The notes: generated by a model from the letters alone, not told the origin. A stretch of DNA of 21,661 bases from Patescibacteria group bacterium (GCA_018896875.1 JAHILT010000036.1:1-21661), one strand, 5' to 3'. Positions 1 through 7,615 are shown, counted from the stretch's first letter. Made by a program: numbers and translations.

Positions 1-41
1 AAATAAATATTAAAATATTAATTAATTTTAATTAATGCTTT

Positions 42-67
42 GTTTGGTCTCACGCGTGAGACCAAAC
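42..67. repeat. Perfect 26-bp palindrome upstream of tsaD
   Basis: The 13 bases at 42-54 are the exact reverse complement of 55-67, so as RNA this is an 11-bp stem with a CGCG loop. It lies 25 bp before the tsaD start in otherwise very AT-rich DNA. No T-run follows on the + strand, so it is not a classical terminator for a rightward upstream gene. It could be an operator, a processing site, or the tail of an upstream gene outside the window. Confidence 0.6.
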
Positions 68-91
68 GCTTGAATAAGCTAAAAGTTAAAA

Positions 92-1189
92 GTGAAAAAA
101 AATAATTACAAAACAATTCTATCAATTGAAACGAGTTGCGATGAAACAGCTATCGCTATTTTAAAATGTTCCGGAGAATTAAATTCGCCCTGGCCGGGCA
201 GGCCAGCTGGCGGACCAAATTTTGAAATTTTAGCCAACGAAGTTTCATCGCAAATAAAAATCCATAGGCCATTTGGAGGGGTTGTTCCTAATCTAGCCAA
301 AAGAGAGCATATTAAAAATCTTCCTATACTTTTAAAAAAGGTTTTTAAAAATCTACAATCCCCAATTGATTATATTGCTGTGACCGTCGGACCTGGATTA
401 GAACCAGCTCTTTGGACAGGCATAAATTTTGCGCAAGATTTAGCAAAAAAACTAAAAAAACCACTTATCGGAGTAAATCATATGGAAGGCCATTTATTCG
501 CTTTTTTATTGAAAAGCGAAAATTTACAATTTTCAAAACCCAATTTACAAAAAAGTCAAAGGTCAAAGATTTCTTTTCCCGCTATTGGGTTAGTTGTTAG
601 TGGTGGACACACCATAATAATAAAAATGCAAAGTTTAACTAAATGGAAAAAACTAGGCGAAACAGTAGACGATGCCGCAGGAGAAGCTTTTGACAAAGTA
701 GCTAAAATGCTTGAACTTCCTTATCCTGGAGGACCAGAAATAGAAAAACTCGCCAAACAAGGAAGTCCTAAAGCCATAGATTTTCCACGACCAATGCTTA
801 ATCAAAAAAATTATAATTTTAGTTTTTCAGGACTTAAAACCTCCGTGCTTTATTATCTTAAAAAACATAAATCAAACAAAAAAGCATTTAAATCCGACGT
901 AGCCGCATCTTTCCAGCGATCTGTTGTAGATGTTTTAACTAAAAAAGCTATACGATCAGCAATGGAATTTAAAGCTAAATCAATCGTTTTGTGTGGTGGC
1001 GTAGCCTGTAATAAAACATTAAGAGAAACTATTAAGAAAAATGCCGAAGAAAATGATTTAAAATTTATTGCCCCTGAATTTAAATTCAACACTGATAATG
1101 CTGCAATGATAGGAGTAGCCGCCTATATTAATTTATTATCTAAAAAAAGAACATACAAAATAGAAGCTGACTCAAATTTAAATTTATAA
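92..1189 (+). CDS. tsaD: tRNA N6-adenosine threonylcarbamoyltransferase TsaD
   Basis: TsaD transfers the threonylcarbamoyl group from threonylcarbamoyl-adenylate to A37 of ANN-decoding tRNAs (t6A) in the cytoplasm, normally with TsaB and TsaE. The 365-residue product opens with the family signature SIETSCDETAIAI (about 11-23). It carries metal ligands His130 and His134 in NHMEGH and Asp335 in FNTDNAAMIG, the glycine-rich VVSGGHT loop, and LCGGVACNKTLR near the C-terminus. It starts at GTG 92, just before the signature; no good SD is visible. Residues about 28-43 (SPWPGRPAGGP) interrupt the usual short turn before ILANEVSSQ and are encoded by unusually GC-rich DNA containing a hairpin (190-206), so they look like a late in-frame insertion. 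valS follows after 23 bp. Confidence 0.96.
   Translation: MKKNNYKTILSIETSCDETAIAILKCSGELNSPWPGRPAGGPNFEILANEVSSQIKIHRPFGGVVPNLAKREHIKNLPILLKKVFKNLQSPIDYIAVTVGPGLEPALWTGINFAQDLAKKLKKPLIGVNHMEGHLFAFLLKSENLQFSKPNLQKSQRSKISFPAIGLVVSGGHTIIIKMQSLTKWKKLGETVDDAAGEAFDKVAKMLELPYPGGPEIEKLAKQGSPKAIDFPRPMLNQKNYNFSFSGLKTSVLYYLKKHKSNKKAFKSDVAASFQRSVVDVLTKKAIRSAMEFKAKSIVLCGGVACNKTLRETIKKNAEENDLKFIAPEFKFNTDNAAMIGVAAYINLLSKKRTYKIEADSNLNL
190..210. repeat. GC-rich hairpin inserted in frame within tsaD
   Basis: CTGGCC (190-195) pairs with GGCCAG (201-206) around a GGGCA loop, and CCAGCTGG (203-210) is itself a palindrome. The patch encodes about P33-G41 of TsaD, in a surface loop where other TsaD proteins are shorter. 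Its base composition differs sharply from the gene around it. A small palindromic insertion is the inferred origin. Confidence 0.5.
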
Positions 1190-1199
1190 ACAAGTCAGC

Positions 1200-1205
1200 T
1201 ATAAT
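1200..1205 (+). promoter_or_regulatory. -10 box of valS, leaderless spacing
   Basis: A perfect TATAAT ends 7 nt before the valS ATG (1213), so transcription would begin at or next to the start codon. There is no SD in the 23-bp gap after tsaD. A weak TTTAAA at about 1177 could serve as -35. Confidence 0.6.
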
Positions 1206-1212
1206 ATAGAAT

Positions 1213-3399
1213 ATGAACAAAGAACTTCCTTCTATCTACGACCCCAAACAAGTTGAAAAGGATATGTATGAAATCTGGGAAAAATCTGGTTATTTTAATC
1301 CAGACAAACTTCCAGCTAGACATAAAAAACCTTTTACTATAATAATGCCTCCACCAAACGCTAATGGTTCCTTACATATAGGACACGCGCTTTTTGTGAC
1401 TATAGAAGATATTATGATTCGTTATCAAAGAATGCTTGGTAAAAAAACATTATGGCTTCCAGGTGCTGACCATGCTGGTTTTGAAACACAGGTTGTTTAT
1501 CATAAAAAAATAGAAAAAGAAAAAAGAAGTTTTTGGAATATTCCCCGCGAGAAACTCTATAAAGAAATAGAAGAATTTACTTTATCTAATAAAAAATACA
1601 TGGAAGGTCAATTAAAAAAACTTGGCGCTAGTTGCGATTGGTCAAGAGAAAAATTCACCTTAGACGAAGATATCAAAAAGATTGTTTATCAAACATTTAA
1701 AAAAATGTATGATGACGGATTAACTTACCGTGCAGAAAAACCAATTAATTGGTGCACAAAACATCAAACTACGCTTTCTGATTTAGAAATAAAACATGAA
1801 GAAAAATTAGATAAATTATATTACATAAACTATCAAATAGATGGCTCTAATGATTTCATTGAGGTAGCCACCACAAGACCAGAAACTATCCCTGCAGATA
1901 TAGCCATAGCCGTTCATCCTAAATCTAAATGGAATAAATTAATTGGCAAAAAGGTTATAAACCCAATTACTAAAAAGAAAATTCCTATTATTTCTGATAT
2001 GTCTGTTGAATTAGATTTTGGTACAGGAGCCTTAAAAATTACTCCATATCATGACCAAACAGACTTTACGATATGGACTAATCATAAAAATGAAATCAAA
2101 GACATGCCATTCTCTGTTATAAACCGATATGGAAAAATGACAGAAGAAGCTGGGGTAGAACTTGAGGGACTAAAAATAAAAGATGCACGTATAAAATCAG
2201 TAGAACTATTAGAATCAAATCTTTCTAGAGAACCAGAAGATTATAATCATAAAGTCGCAGTTTGTTATAAATGCAACACCATCATTGAACCGAGGGTAAT
2301 GCTTCAGTGGTTTATTAAAATGAATGAAAAACCAAAAAATGGTCAGAAATCTTTACGAGACATTGCTGTAGATGCTGTGAAATCAAAAAAAATTAAATTC
2401 ATCCCTGCTCGTTTTGAAAAAATATTTATGCACTGGATGGAAAATCTTCATGATTGGAATATTTCCCGCCAAATTGTCTGGGGAATAAGAATGCCTATTT
2501 GGTACTGCCAAGATATGAAGAATAAAAAATGTAAGGAAAAACAAGGAATTATAGTTGATATTAAAAGACCAAAGAAATGTCCATTCTGTTCTTCTCCTAA
2601 ATTAAAACAAGAAGAAGATGTTTTTGACACATGGTTCTCTTCTGGACAATGGCCTTTCGCATCTTTAATGACAAATAAAAAAGGAGATTTTGAAAAATTC
2701 TATCCTACCGATGTTATGGAAACAGGTTGGGATATATTATTTTTCTGGGTTGCAAGAATGATAATGTTCGGAATTTACACTACTGGAAAAATTCCTTTTA
2801 AAAATGTATTTTTGCATGGACTTGTTCGTGATAAAGATAGACAAAAAATGTCTAAATCTAAAAACAACGTAGTCAATCCATTAGAAATAGCAGAAATCTA
2901 TGGAACAGATGCTGTGCGTATAGCTCTTGTAGTTGGTTCGTCGGCTGGTAACGATCCAATAATATCGGAAGATAAAATCCGTGGATACAGAAATTTTACT
3001 ACTAAAATTTGGAATGCTTCTCGTTTTGTCTTTATGAATTATGAAAAAAGAAAAGTTAAACCAAAATTCACAGCTAAAGACAAAAAAAATCTAAAAGATT
3101 TAGAAACAACTAGGAAAAAAATTAGTAATTATCTAGATAAGTATGATTTTAATCACGCTGCTGAAACTGCTTATCATTATTTTTGGCATACTTTTGCCGA
3201 TAAAATAATAGAGCAATCTAAGTCTCGTCTAAAATCAGAAAATAAGGCTGATGCCTTTGCCGCACAAGAAGTATTAATTAAAATATTGATTGGTTCGTTA
3301 AAACTTCTCCATCCATTTATGCCTTTTATTACCGAACAAATTTACCAATTAAATCCCGCCACAAATAAAAAATCCATCTTAATGATAGAAAAATGGTAA
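1213..3399 (+). CDS. valS: Valine--tRNA ligase (ValRS), short form
   Basis: Charges tRNA-Val in the cytoplasm. This class I synthetase shows PPPNANGSLHIGHAL with HIGH at 55-58, the CP1 editing signature TTRPETIPADIAIAVHP, ValRS-type DWSREKFTLDE, a zinc-knuckle pair CYKC (Cys351/Cys354), a second cysteine cluster before DVFDTWFSSGQWPF, GWDILFFWVARMI, and KMSKS at 545-549. It is 728 residues against roughly 880 or more in typical bacteria. It stops after the anticodon-binding helical domain (LHPFMPFITEQIY) and lacks the C-terminal coiled-coil arm that contacts the tRNA elbow. The end is a natural stop that overlaps the next gene, so the shortening is probably a lineage trait. The upstream TATAAT suggests a leaderless mRNA. 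Confidence 0.96.
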   Translation: MNKELPSIYDPKQVEKDMYEIWEKSGYFNPDKLPARHKKPFTIIMPPPNANGSLHIGHALFVTIEDIMIRYQRMLGKKTLWLPGADHAGFETQVVYHKKIEKEKRSFWNIPREKLYKEIEEFTLSNKKYMEGQLKKLGASCDWSREKFTLDEDIKKIVYQTFKKMYDDGLTYRAEKPINWCTKHQTTLSDLEIKHEEKLDKLYYINYQIDGSNDFIEVATTRPETIPADIAIAVHPKSKWNKLIGKKVINPITKKKIPIISDMSVELDFGTGALKITPYHDQTDFTIWTNHKNEIKDMPFSVINRYGKMTEEAGVELEGLKIKDARIKSVELLESNLSREPEDYNHKVAVCYKCNTIIEPRVMLQWFIKMNEKPKNGQKSLRDIAVDAVKSKKIKFIPARFEKIFMHWMENLHDWNISRQIVWGIRMPIWYCQDMKNKKCKEKQGIIVDIKRPKKCPFCSSPKLKQEEDVFDTWFSSGQWPFASLMTNKKGDFEKFYPTDVMETGWDILFFWVARMIMFGIYTTGKIPFKNVFLHGLVRDKDRQKMSKSKNNVVNPLEIAEIYGTDAVRIALVVGSSAGNDPIISEDKIRGYRNFTTKIWNASRFVFMNYEKRKVKPKFTAKDKKNLKDLETTRKKISNYLDKYDFNHAAETAYHYFWHTFADKIIEQSKSRLKSENKADAFAAQEVLIKILIGSLKLLHPFMPFITEQIYQLNPATNKKSILMIEKW

Positions 3400-4058
3400 A
3401 CATGGATTACTTCCCTCTTATATTAGGATTATTACCATCTTGCGTTTGGTTGTTTTTTTTCTTGAGCGAAGATAGAAAACACCCCGAACCCAAAAAAATG
3501 ATTCTTTTGGCTTTTTTGGCTGGAGCCGTAACTACATTTATAGTTTTATTCGCTCAAACTTTTATAAATAAATTATTCCTAATCGTAAATATTGAAAATT
3601 ATAGCCCTACTTCTCTCTTCGTATTCTCCTTTCTAGAAGAGACTTTCAAATTTGGAGCGGTTTATTACATTGTAAGTAAAACATCAGAATTTGATGAACC
3701 AATTGATGCTATGATTTATATGGTCACCGCAGCCCTAGGCTTTGCCGCGGTAGAAAATATCGCCGCTGCCTATAAATCCCCGCTTATGCCATTAGCTTTA
3801 GAAACAACTACTCTTCGTTTTTTTGGAGCAACATTATTACACACACTAAGCTCAGGATTAGTTGGTTATTATTGGGCCAAATCAATTCTCCTATCTAATA
3901 AAAAAATAATAATATTAGGATTAGTGTTGGCGACTTCATTGCATGCTATATTTAATTATCTTATAATTAAATATGAGCCAATAATAATTCCGACAATATT
4001 CTTAATAACTTTTGCTCTATTTATTCTTTACTTTTTTGAAAAATTAAAAAGAAAATAA
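3393..4058 (+). CDS. PrsW-family intramembrane metalloprotease
   Basis: A predicted multi-spanning membrane protein of 221 residues. It has the PrsW layout: a first hydrophobic helix followed by a basic, proline-rich stretch (EDRKHPEPKK), then EETFK with Glu82/Glu83 in a hydrophobic helix, the conserved EPIDAMIYMVTAALGFAAVENI segment, His150 in LLHTLSSGLVGYYWA and His184 in SLHAIFNYLI. These Glu and His residues are the expected metal/catalytic set. PrsW in Bacillus cleaves an anti-sigma factor, but no sigma/anti-sigma pair is present here and the substrate is unknown. The first ATG (3393) overlaps the end of valS by 7 nt; ATG 3402 just after the valS stop is an equally good start. Translational coupling to valS is likely. 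Confidence 0.88.
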   Translation: MVNMDYFPLILGLLPSCVWLFFFLSEDRKHPEPKKMILLAFLAGAVTTFIVLFAQTFINKLFLIVNIENYSPTSLFVFSFLEETFKFGAVYYIVSKTSEFDEPIDAMIYMVTAALGFAAVENIAAAYKSPLMPLALETTTLRFFGATLLHTLSSGLVGYYWAKSILLSNKKIIILGLVLATSLHAIFNYLIIKYEPIIIPTIFLITFALFILYFFEKLKRK

Positions 4059-4094
4059 TAAAAGTCGTTTATTAAATAAAACTTACATACTTCA

Positions 4095-4583
4095 ATGGAC
4101 CAAGATTCTAAAAATTTTTTTGAAGAACTAGCAGGCTCTGATTCTAATAAGTCTAAAACTCTTAAAATAACAGAAGATGACAAAGAAGGGGCTGAAGAGA
4201 AAAAAGATGTAATAGAAGAAACAAAATTAGATTCGGATATTTTCGAAGAAGACGAAGGGCAACTCACAATCGATGTTTACCAAAGTCCTAATGATATAAT
4301 GATTGAATCAACTATCGCTGGGGTAAAACCAGAAGATTTAGATATATCTATAACTAATGAATCGGTAACTATTCGTGGAAAACGAGAAAAAGAAAAAACT
4401 GTAAAAGACGAAGATTATTTTTATCAAGAATGCTATTGGGGAAAATTTTCTCGTTCAATTATTTTGCCTCAAGAGATAGATTCAGAAAAATCTGTTGCTT
4501 CTATAAAAAATGGTATCCTAATAATTAAATTACCGAAACTCAATCGTCAAAAAACTAAGAAACTAAAAGTAAAATTTGATTAA
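4095..4583 (+). CDS. Small heat shock protein, Hsp20 / alpha-crystallin family
   Basis: An ATP-independent holdase that binds unfolding proteins in the cytoplasm. Residues about 55-162 form the alpha-crystallin domain: GQLTIDVYQ, the TIAGVKPEDLDISI and ESVTIRGKRE strands, the ECYWGKFSRSIILP segment, then IKNGILIIKLPK (the A-x-x-x-G-L-like motif reads IKNGILIIKLP), ending in a basic tail. The N-terminal ~55 residues are very acidic and lysine-rich and probably disordered. The length, 162 residues, is normal for the family. It sits 36 bp after the protease gene; no CIRCE-type heat-shock operator is visible. Confidence 0.93.
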   Translation: MDQDSKNFFEELAGSDSNKSKTLKITEDDKEGAEEKKDVIEETKLDSDIFEEDEGQLTIDVYQSPNDIMIESTIAGVKPEDLDISITNESVTIRGKREKEKTVKDEDYFYQECYWGKFSRSIILPQEIDSEKSVASIKNGILIIKLPKLNRQKTKKLKVKFD

Positions 4584-4594
4584 TAAAAAAACCG

Positions 4595-4927
4595 TTAATC
4601 TTTGCTTATCTCCTTCTCATATTCCTCAAAAAGATCTACGTCTCCACTTTTTTGAATCTGTTTATTCTCATACGGTAATCCAACACGACGATAAAATTCA
4701 TCAGCAACATTATTAAATGTTCCGCTAACAGTAGCAATAATCCAATATCTCATTTTTCCAAAAAGTAAACGAATTACTTTAAGCGTCAAACGAGTGCAAG
4801 TATAATTAATAAGCCCTGCAAAAGCCGCGTCATAATCGGAAGCTTTAGCTTCTTTGACGATAGCTTCAGCAAGTCCATCAATCATCGGATCAATTTTTTT
4901 TCTATCTTTTGGAGCAATATAGGGCAT
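4595..4927 (-). CDS. Conserved small protein, DUF6899-like
   Basis: A 110-residue protein of unknown function. The opening MPYIAPKDRKKIDPMIDGLAE and the later EFYRRVGLPYENKQIQKSGDVD match a pattern I know from small proteins of phages and uncultured bacteria (MPYI-x-x-x-DR…LDP…NY…TR…EFYRR…PYE), which I believe is DUF6899. The middle is helical with a moderately hydrophobic stretch (LIRLLFGKMRYWIIATVSG), not convincingly transmembrane. It is convergent with the hsp20 gene (11-bp gap, no clear terminator) and lies downstream of tRNA-Leu on the same strand. The family name is from memory. Confidence 0.7.
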   Translation of the reverse strand: MPYIAPKDRKKIDPMIDGLAEAIVKEAKASDYDAAFAGLINYTCTRLTLKVIRLLFGKMRYWIIATVSGTFNNVADEFYRRVGLPYENKQIQKSGDVDLFEEYEKEISKD

Positions 4928-4982
4928 ATTAATTTTGTTAAAATTTTAAATAATTCTTATATAATATAACACAGTTTTTTAT

Positions 4983-5066
4983 TGGTGCTCGGGGCGGGAG
5001 TCGAACCCGCATGTCTTGCGACGCAACGTCTTAAATGTTGTGTGTATGCCATTCCACCACCCGAGC
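4983..5066 (-). tRNA. tRNA-Leu(UAA)
   Basis: Read on the minus strand, GCTCGGG (5066-5060) pairs with CCCGAGC before A73, and CCA is encoded (4985-4983). The anticodon loop TTTAAGA gives anticodon UAA, and the T-arm has GGTTCGA. A long variable region fits a class II leucine tRNA. The anticodon stem has one A-C mismatch at its loop end. The 5' end lies 10 nt after the stop codon of the HNH gene. Confidence 0.95.
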
Positions 5067-5075
5067 GATTTTAAA

Positions 5076-5081
5076 ATTATA
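5076..5081 (-). promoter_or_regulatory. -10 box of tRNA-Leu overlapping the HNH stop codon
   Basis: On the minus strand the end of the HNH gene reads GTATAATTTT. A perfect TATAAT contains the TAA stop and lies 9 nt before the first base of tRNA-Leu, the right distance for a tRNA start site. The nuclease gene therefore appears to supply the tRNA promoter. Confidence 0.55.
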
Positions 5082-5556
5082 CTGTATTTTTTTTATTTTT
5101 TCTACCCCGATGAGTTGACTTTAAGCTATGACAATTTGGGCATAAAACCCTTAAATTTTCAACACGATTATCATGACAATCCCCATTAATATGATCTAAT
5201 TCAAGAGGCAAATATCCATTTTCGGACTTTTTGTCCCAATTGCATTCTTCACAATATGGTTTTTTAATATTCTCGTCAAATAAACGTTTTTTTAATTTAA
5301 AACTCTGATAATTACTATTTTTTACTAAAATTTTTTCTAATGGAATACGCCTCTTATAAATCCCTTTTAGTCCTTTATTCCAAGCACGTCCCTTAAAATG
5401 ACTAATATCTATTAGATTCTCTTGTATATATTTTTTTATTTGCACATAATTTCCACCTGCATCACGTAATTTAAGAATTCTCAAAACCCCACAAAAGCTA
5501 GTTGATTGTTCTGCCGCTTTCTTTAATTGCTCAATATTCCAGGATCTTGTACGCAT
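5077..5556 (-). CDS. HNH endonuclease, homing-type, between two tRNA genes
   Basis: A 159-residue protein with two parts. Residues 1-60 match a helix-turn-helix-like module common in phage HNH proteins (WNIEQLKKAAEQSTSF…LKLRDAGGNY, ending IDISHFKGRAWNKG), probably for DNA binding. Residues about 100-147 are a zinc-bound HNH nuclease: Cys102/Cys105, LELDHINGDCHDNRVENL with Asp121-His122 and Asn130, then Cys139/Cys142/His143. All catalytic and zinc residues are present, so it should nick or cut DNA. It sits alone between tRNA-Cys and tRNA-Leu on the same strand, its stop codon inside the tRNA-Leu -10 box. This fits a free-standing homing-type element. The target is unknown. Confidence 0.9.
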   Translation of the reverse strand: MRTRSWNIEQLKKAAEQSTSFCGVLRILKLRDAGGNYVQIKKYIQENLIDISHFKGRAWNKGLKGIYKRRIPLEKILVKNSNYQSFKLKKRLFDENIKKPYCEECNWDKKSENGYLPLELDHINGDCHDNRVENLRVLCPNCHSLKSTHRGRKNKKNTV

Positions 5557-5625
5557 TATAAAATACTAACATAAAAAGGTAATCGCTTCAATAAAGCTAT
5601 TTTATTACGTCTACCCTTCATCCTG

Positions 5626-5697
5626 AGGCCTGGGCGAGAATCGAACTCGCGTATAGTTGTTTTGCAGACAACTGCCTTACCACTTGGCTACCAGGCC
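5626..5697 (-). tRNA. tRNA-Cys(GCA)
   Basis: On the minus strand GGCCTGG (5697-5691) pairs with CCAGGCC (5633-5627), followed by U73, the known cysteine identity base. The anticodon stem GTTGT/ACAAC closes loop CTGCAAA, anticodon GCA. The T-arm reads GAGTTCGATTCTC. CCA is not encoded (the next bases are CAG), so it must be added after transcription. Confidence 0.95.
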
Positions 5698-5756
5698 AAA
5701 AAAATTGTTCGTATACTTATATTAACACAATCTTTATAAGCCAATTATACTAAAAA

Positions 5757-6092
5757 TCATTTTTTATCTTCAATTAAAACCTTCTCTATAGCTGCAGCAT
5801 TTCTAATACCATAATCAATTTTAAACACTATCTCTGGCATTGGTCTTATATTTATTTTTCTATGAAGCTTAAATTGCAACATTTTTTTAAATCCATCTAA
5901 AATTTTCAAGATTCTTTCGGACTTATCAGAAGGGAGAACACTAAAATTTACTATCGCTCTCCTTAATTTTTCACTTATTTCAACATCAGTAATAGTTAAT
6001 AATGCTCCAGAAAACTCTAGCTCTTTCATTATTATTTTTGATAACTCTTCTCTTATTAAATTACCTACACGCTGAGACCTAAAGAATTTCAT
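5757..6092 (-). CDS. rbfA: Ribosome-binding factor A (RbfA)
   Basis: RbfA binds the 30S precursor and helps mature the 5' end of 16S rRNA. The 111-residue product begins MKFFRSQRVGNLIREELSKI, the usual N-terminal helix, and continues with LLTITDVEISEKLRRAIVNFSVL, the KH-like strand-helix core, then FKLHRKINIRPMPEIVFKID, the conserved motif near the C-terminus. The size is normal for a compact RbfA. Its ATG shares one base with the infB stop (TAATG on the minus strand), so infB and rbfA are translationally coupled, in the gene order found in most bacteria. Confidence 0.96.
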   Translation of the reverse strand: MKFFRSQRVGNLIREELSKIIMKELEFSGALLTITDVEISEKLRRAIVNFSVLPSDKSERILKILDGFKKMLQFKLHRKINIRPMPEIVFKIDYGIRNAAAIEKVLIEDKK

Positions 6093-7615
6093 TATCTTAT
6101 AATTAAATGATAACCGGGTTCAATTTCAACATCAGAAACAACCAAAAGACCACATTCCTTCTCTTCTCCGACACTTACAACATCTACTTTATTTTCTTGT
6201 AAGTTTACAATCTTGCCCTTTCCAATTGTTTTCAAATCTTTTTGTATTTCTATATTCGCATTATTTTTAATCTGTCCCTCTATAACCTTTCCTCCAATAG
6301 TTTGCTTATCTGCCTTTTTGCTAAAAACAGCCAAAATGTCTAATTCTCCAGAAATGTCCTGAGAACCCAAACATTTAAAATAATCTTCTATCGCCTTAGT
6401 AAGTTCATAAATAATTTCTGATGTAATTATCTTAACTTTATTATCCTTAGCTAAATTTTCAGCAGCTTTATTTGCTTTAACATTAAAGCCTAAAATAATA
6501 GCCTTCGTAGCAATAGCAGTTTTAATGTCTCCGTCCGTTATCCCGCCAACTTTTTCATCAATTATTTTTAAATCATATTTTTCTTTTTTAGGAACCTTAT
6601 GAATAAGGTCAGAAAGAACTTCTAAAGAGCCTGTCATATCAGCCTTAAGTAAAATTTTTACTACACACTTACCAGCTTCTGGTTTACATTCTTCTTTGTC
6701 TTCCATACAAATATCCTTAGAAGACATTTTCTTGATATCTTCTTTCGATAAATCCCCAGATACAAATTCCTCACCGGTTTTTGGCAAGCTTTCAAAACCA
6801 ATCACAACGGCTGGACTAGAAGGAATTAAGGACTTAACTCTCTCTCCTAAAAAATTTTCCAAAATCTTTATTTTGCCCTTAGCACTTTCAGTAAAAATAG
6901 CTGTTCCAGTTTTTAAATAACCATCTTTTAATATAAGACTGACTGTGTTTCCTCTTTTATTATCTTTTTCTGACTCTAAGATAACACCGCTAGCATTAGC
7001 TTCTGGGTCATATTTTAATTCTTCTACTTCTGCTATTAATAAAACCAAATCTAATAATTCATCAATTCCCTCTCCCGTTTTTCCAGAAATTTTTTGATAA
7101 CTTATATTCCCCCCAAATCCTTCTAAAAGCACATTCTCAATAGTAAGATCATTTTTTACTTTTTCTATATCAGCCCCAGGACGATCAATCTTAGTGATAG
7201 CTACAATAAAAGGAGTTTTTGATTCTTGTAATATTTTAATCGCCTCTTTAGTCTGAGGCTTTACGCTTTCATCAGCTGCCACTACTAAAATAGCTATATC
7301 AGCTATAGCCGTTCCACGCACTCGCATTTTAGAAAAAGCTTCATGCCCTGGTGTATCTATAAAAGTTATCTTCTCTCCGCGTAAATCCGCGTTTTTATTT
7401 ACCCCATACTCATCTTTAAGTGTGGGGTCTGCGTTAGTCTGCGTTGACGTATGCCAGATTTCGTAAGCTCCTACAGATTGAGTAATGCCACCAGCTTCTC
7501 TATCAGCCACATTCGCCTTCCTAATATAGTCCAATAAAGTTGTTTTTCCGTGATCAACATGACCCACAACCACAACTATTGGTGAACGTTTTGTATTATT
7601 TACCATTTTATCCAT
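6092..7615 (-). CDS. infB: Translation initiation factor IF-2, short form
   Basis: A GTPase that positions initiator tRNA on the 30S subunit and promotes subunit joining. G1 GHVDHGKT (18-25), G2 GGITQ (42-46), G3 DTPGHEAF (87-94), G4 TKID (141-144) and G5 SGKTG (177-181) are followed by domain 2, domain 3 and the C1/C2 region that binds fMet-tRNA. The protein begins almost at the G domain: at 507 residues it lacks the long N-terminal region of most bacterial IF-2. G4 has Thr where Asn is usual. An in-frame insert of about 27 residues (54-80) sits in the switch region between G2 and G3 and is encoded by repeats around a hairpin. Met1 and Met4 are both possible starts. Confidence 0.96.
   Translation of the reverse strand: MDKMVNNTKRSPIVVVVGHVDHGKTTLLDYIRKANVADREAGGITQSVGAYEIWHTSTQTNADPTLKDEYGVNKNADLRGEKITFIDTPGHEAFSKMRVRGTAIADIAILVVAADESVKPQTKEAIKILQESKTPFIVAITKIDRPGADIEKVKNDLTIENVLLEGFGGNISYQKISGKTGEGIDELLDLVLLIAEVEELKYDPEANASGVILESEKDNKRGNTVSLILKDGYLKTGTAIFTESAKGKIKILENFLGERVKSLIPSSPAVVIGFESLPKTGEEFVSGDLSKEDIKKMSSKDICMEDKEECKPEAGKCVVKILLKADMTGSLEVLSDLIHKVPKKEKYDLKIIDEKVGGITDGDIKTAIATKAIILGFNVKANKAAENLAKDNKVKIITSEIIYELTKAIEDYFKCLGSQDISGELDILAVFSKKADKQTIGGKVIEGQIKNNANIEIQKDLKTIGKGKIVNLQENKVDVVSVGEEKECGLLVVSDVEIEPGYHLIIR
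7376..7444. repeat. Palindromic, repeat-flanked in-frame insert within infB
   Basis: ACCCCATACT (7401-7410) pairs with AGTGTGGGGT (7419-7428) over 10 positions, one of them G-T, with an 8-nt loop. On one side lies TCCGCGT repeated (7376-7382 and 7386-7392), on the other TCTGCGT repeated (7428-7434 and 7438-7444). The block encodes about residues 57-80 of IF-2, absent from the G domain of ordinary IF-2. The layout recalls the palindromic elements that sit in frame inside Rickettsia genes; the comparison is mine. Confidence 0.55.

Noticed and set aside
4059..4094. CIRCE or similar heat-shock operator before the hsp20 gene
   Set aside because: The 36-bp gap has no inverted repeat of that type.
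5626..5697. HNH gene as part of an intron in a tRNA
   Set aside because: Both tRNA-Cys and tRNA-Leu fold completely without any interruption, so the HNH gene is free-standing.
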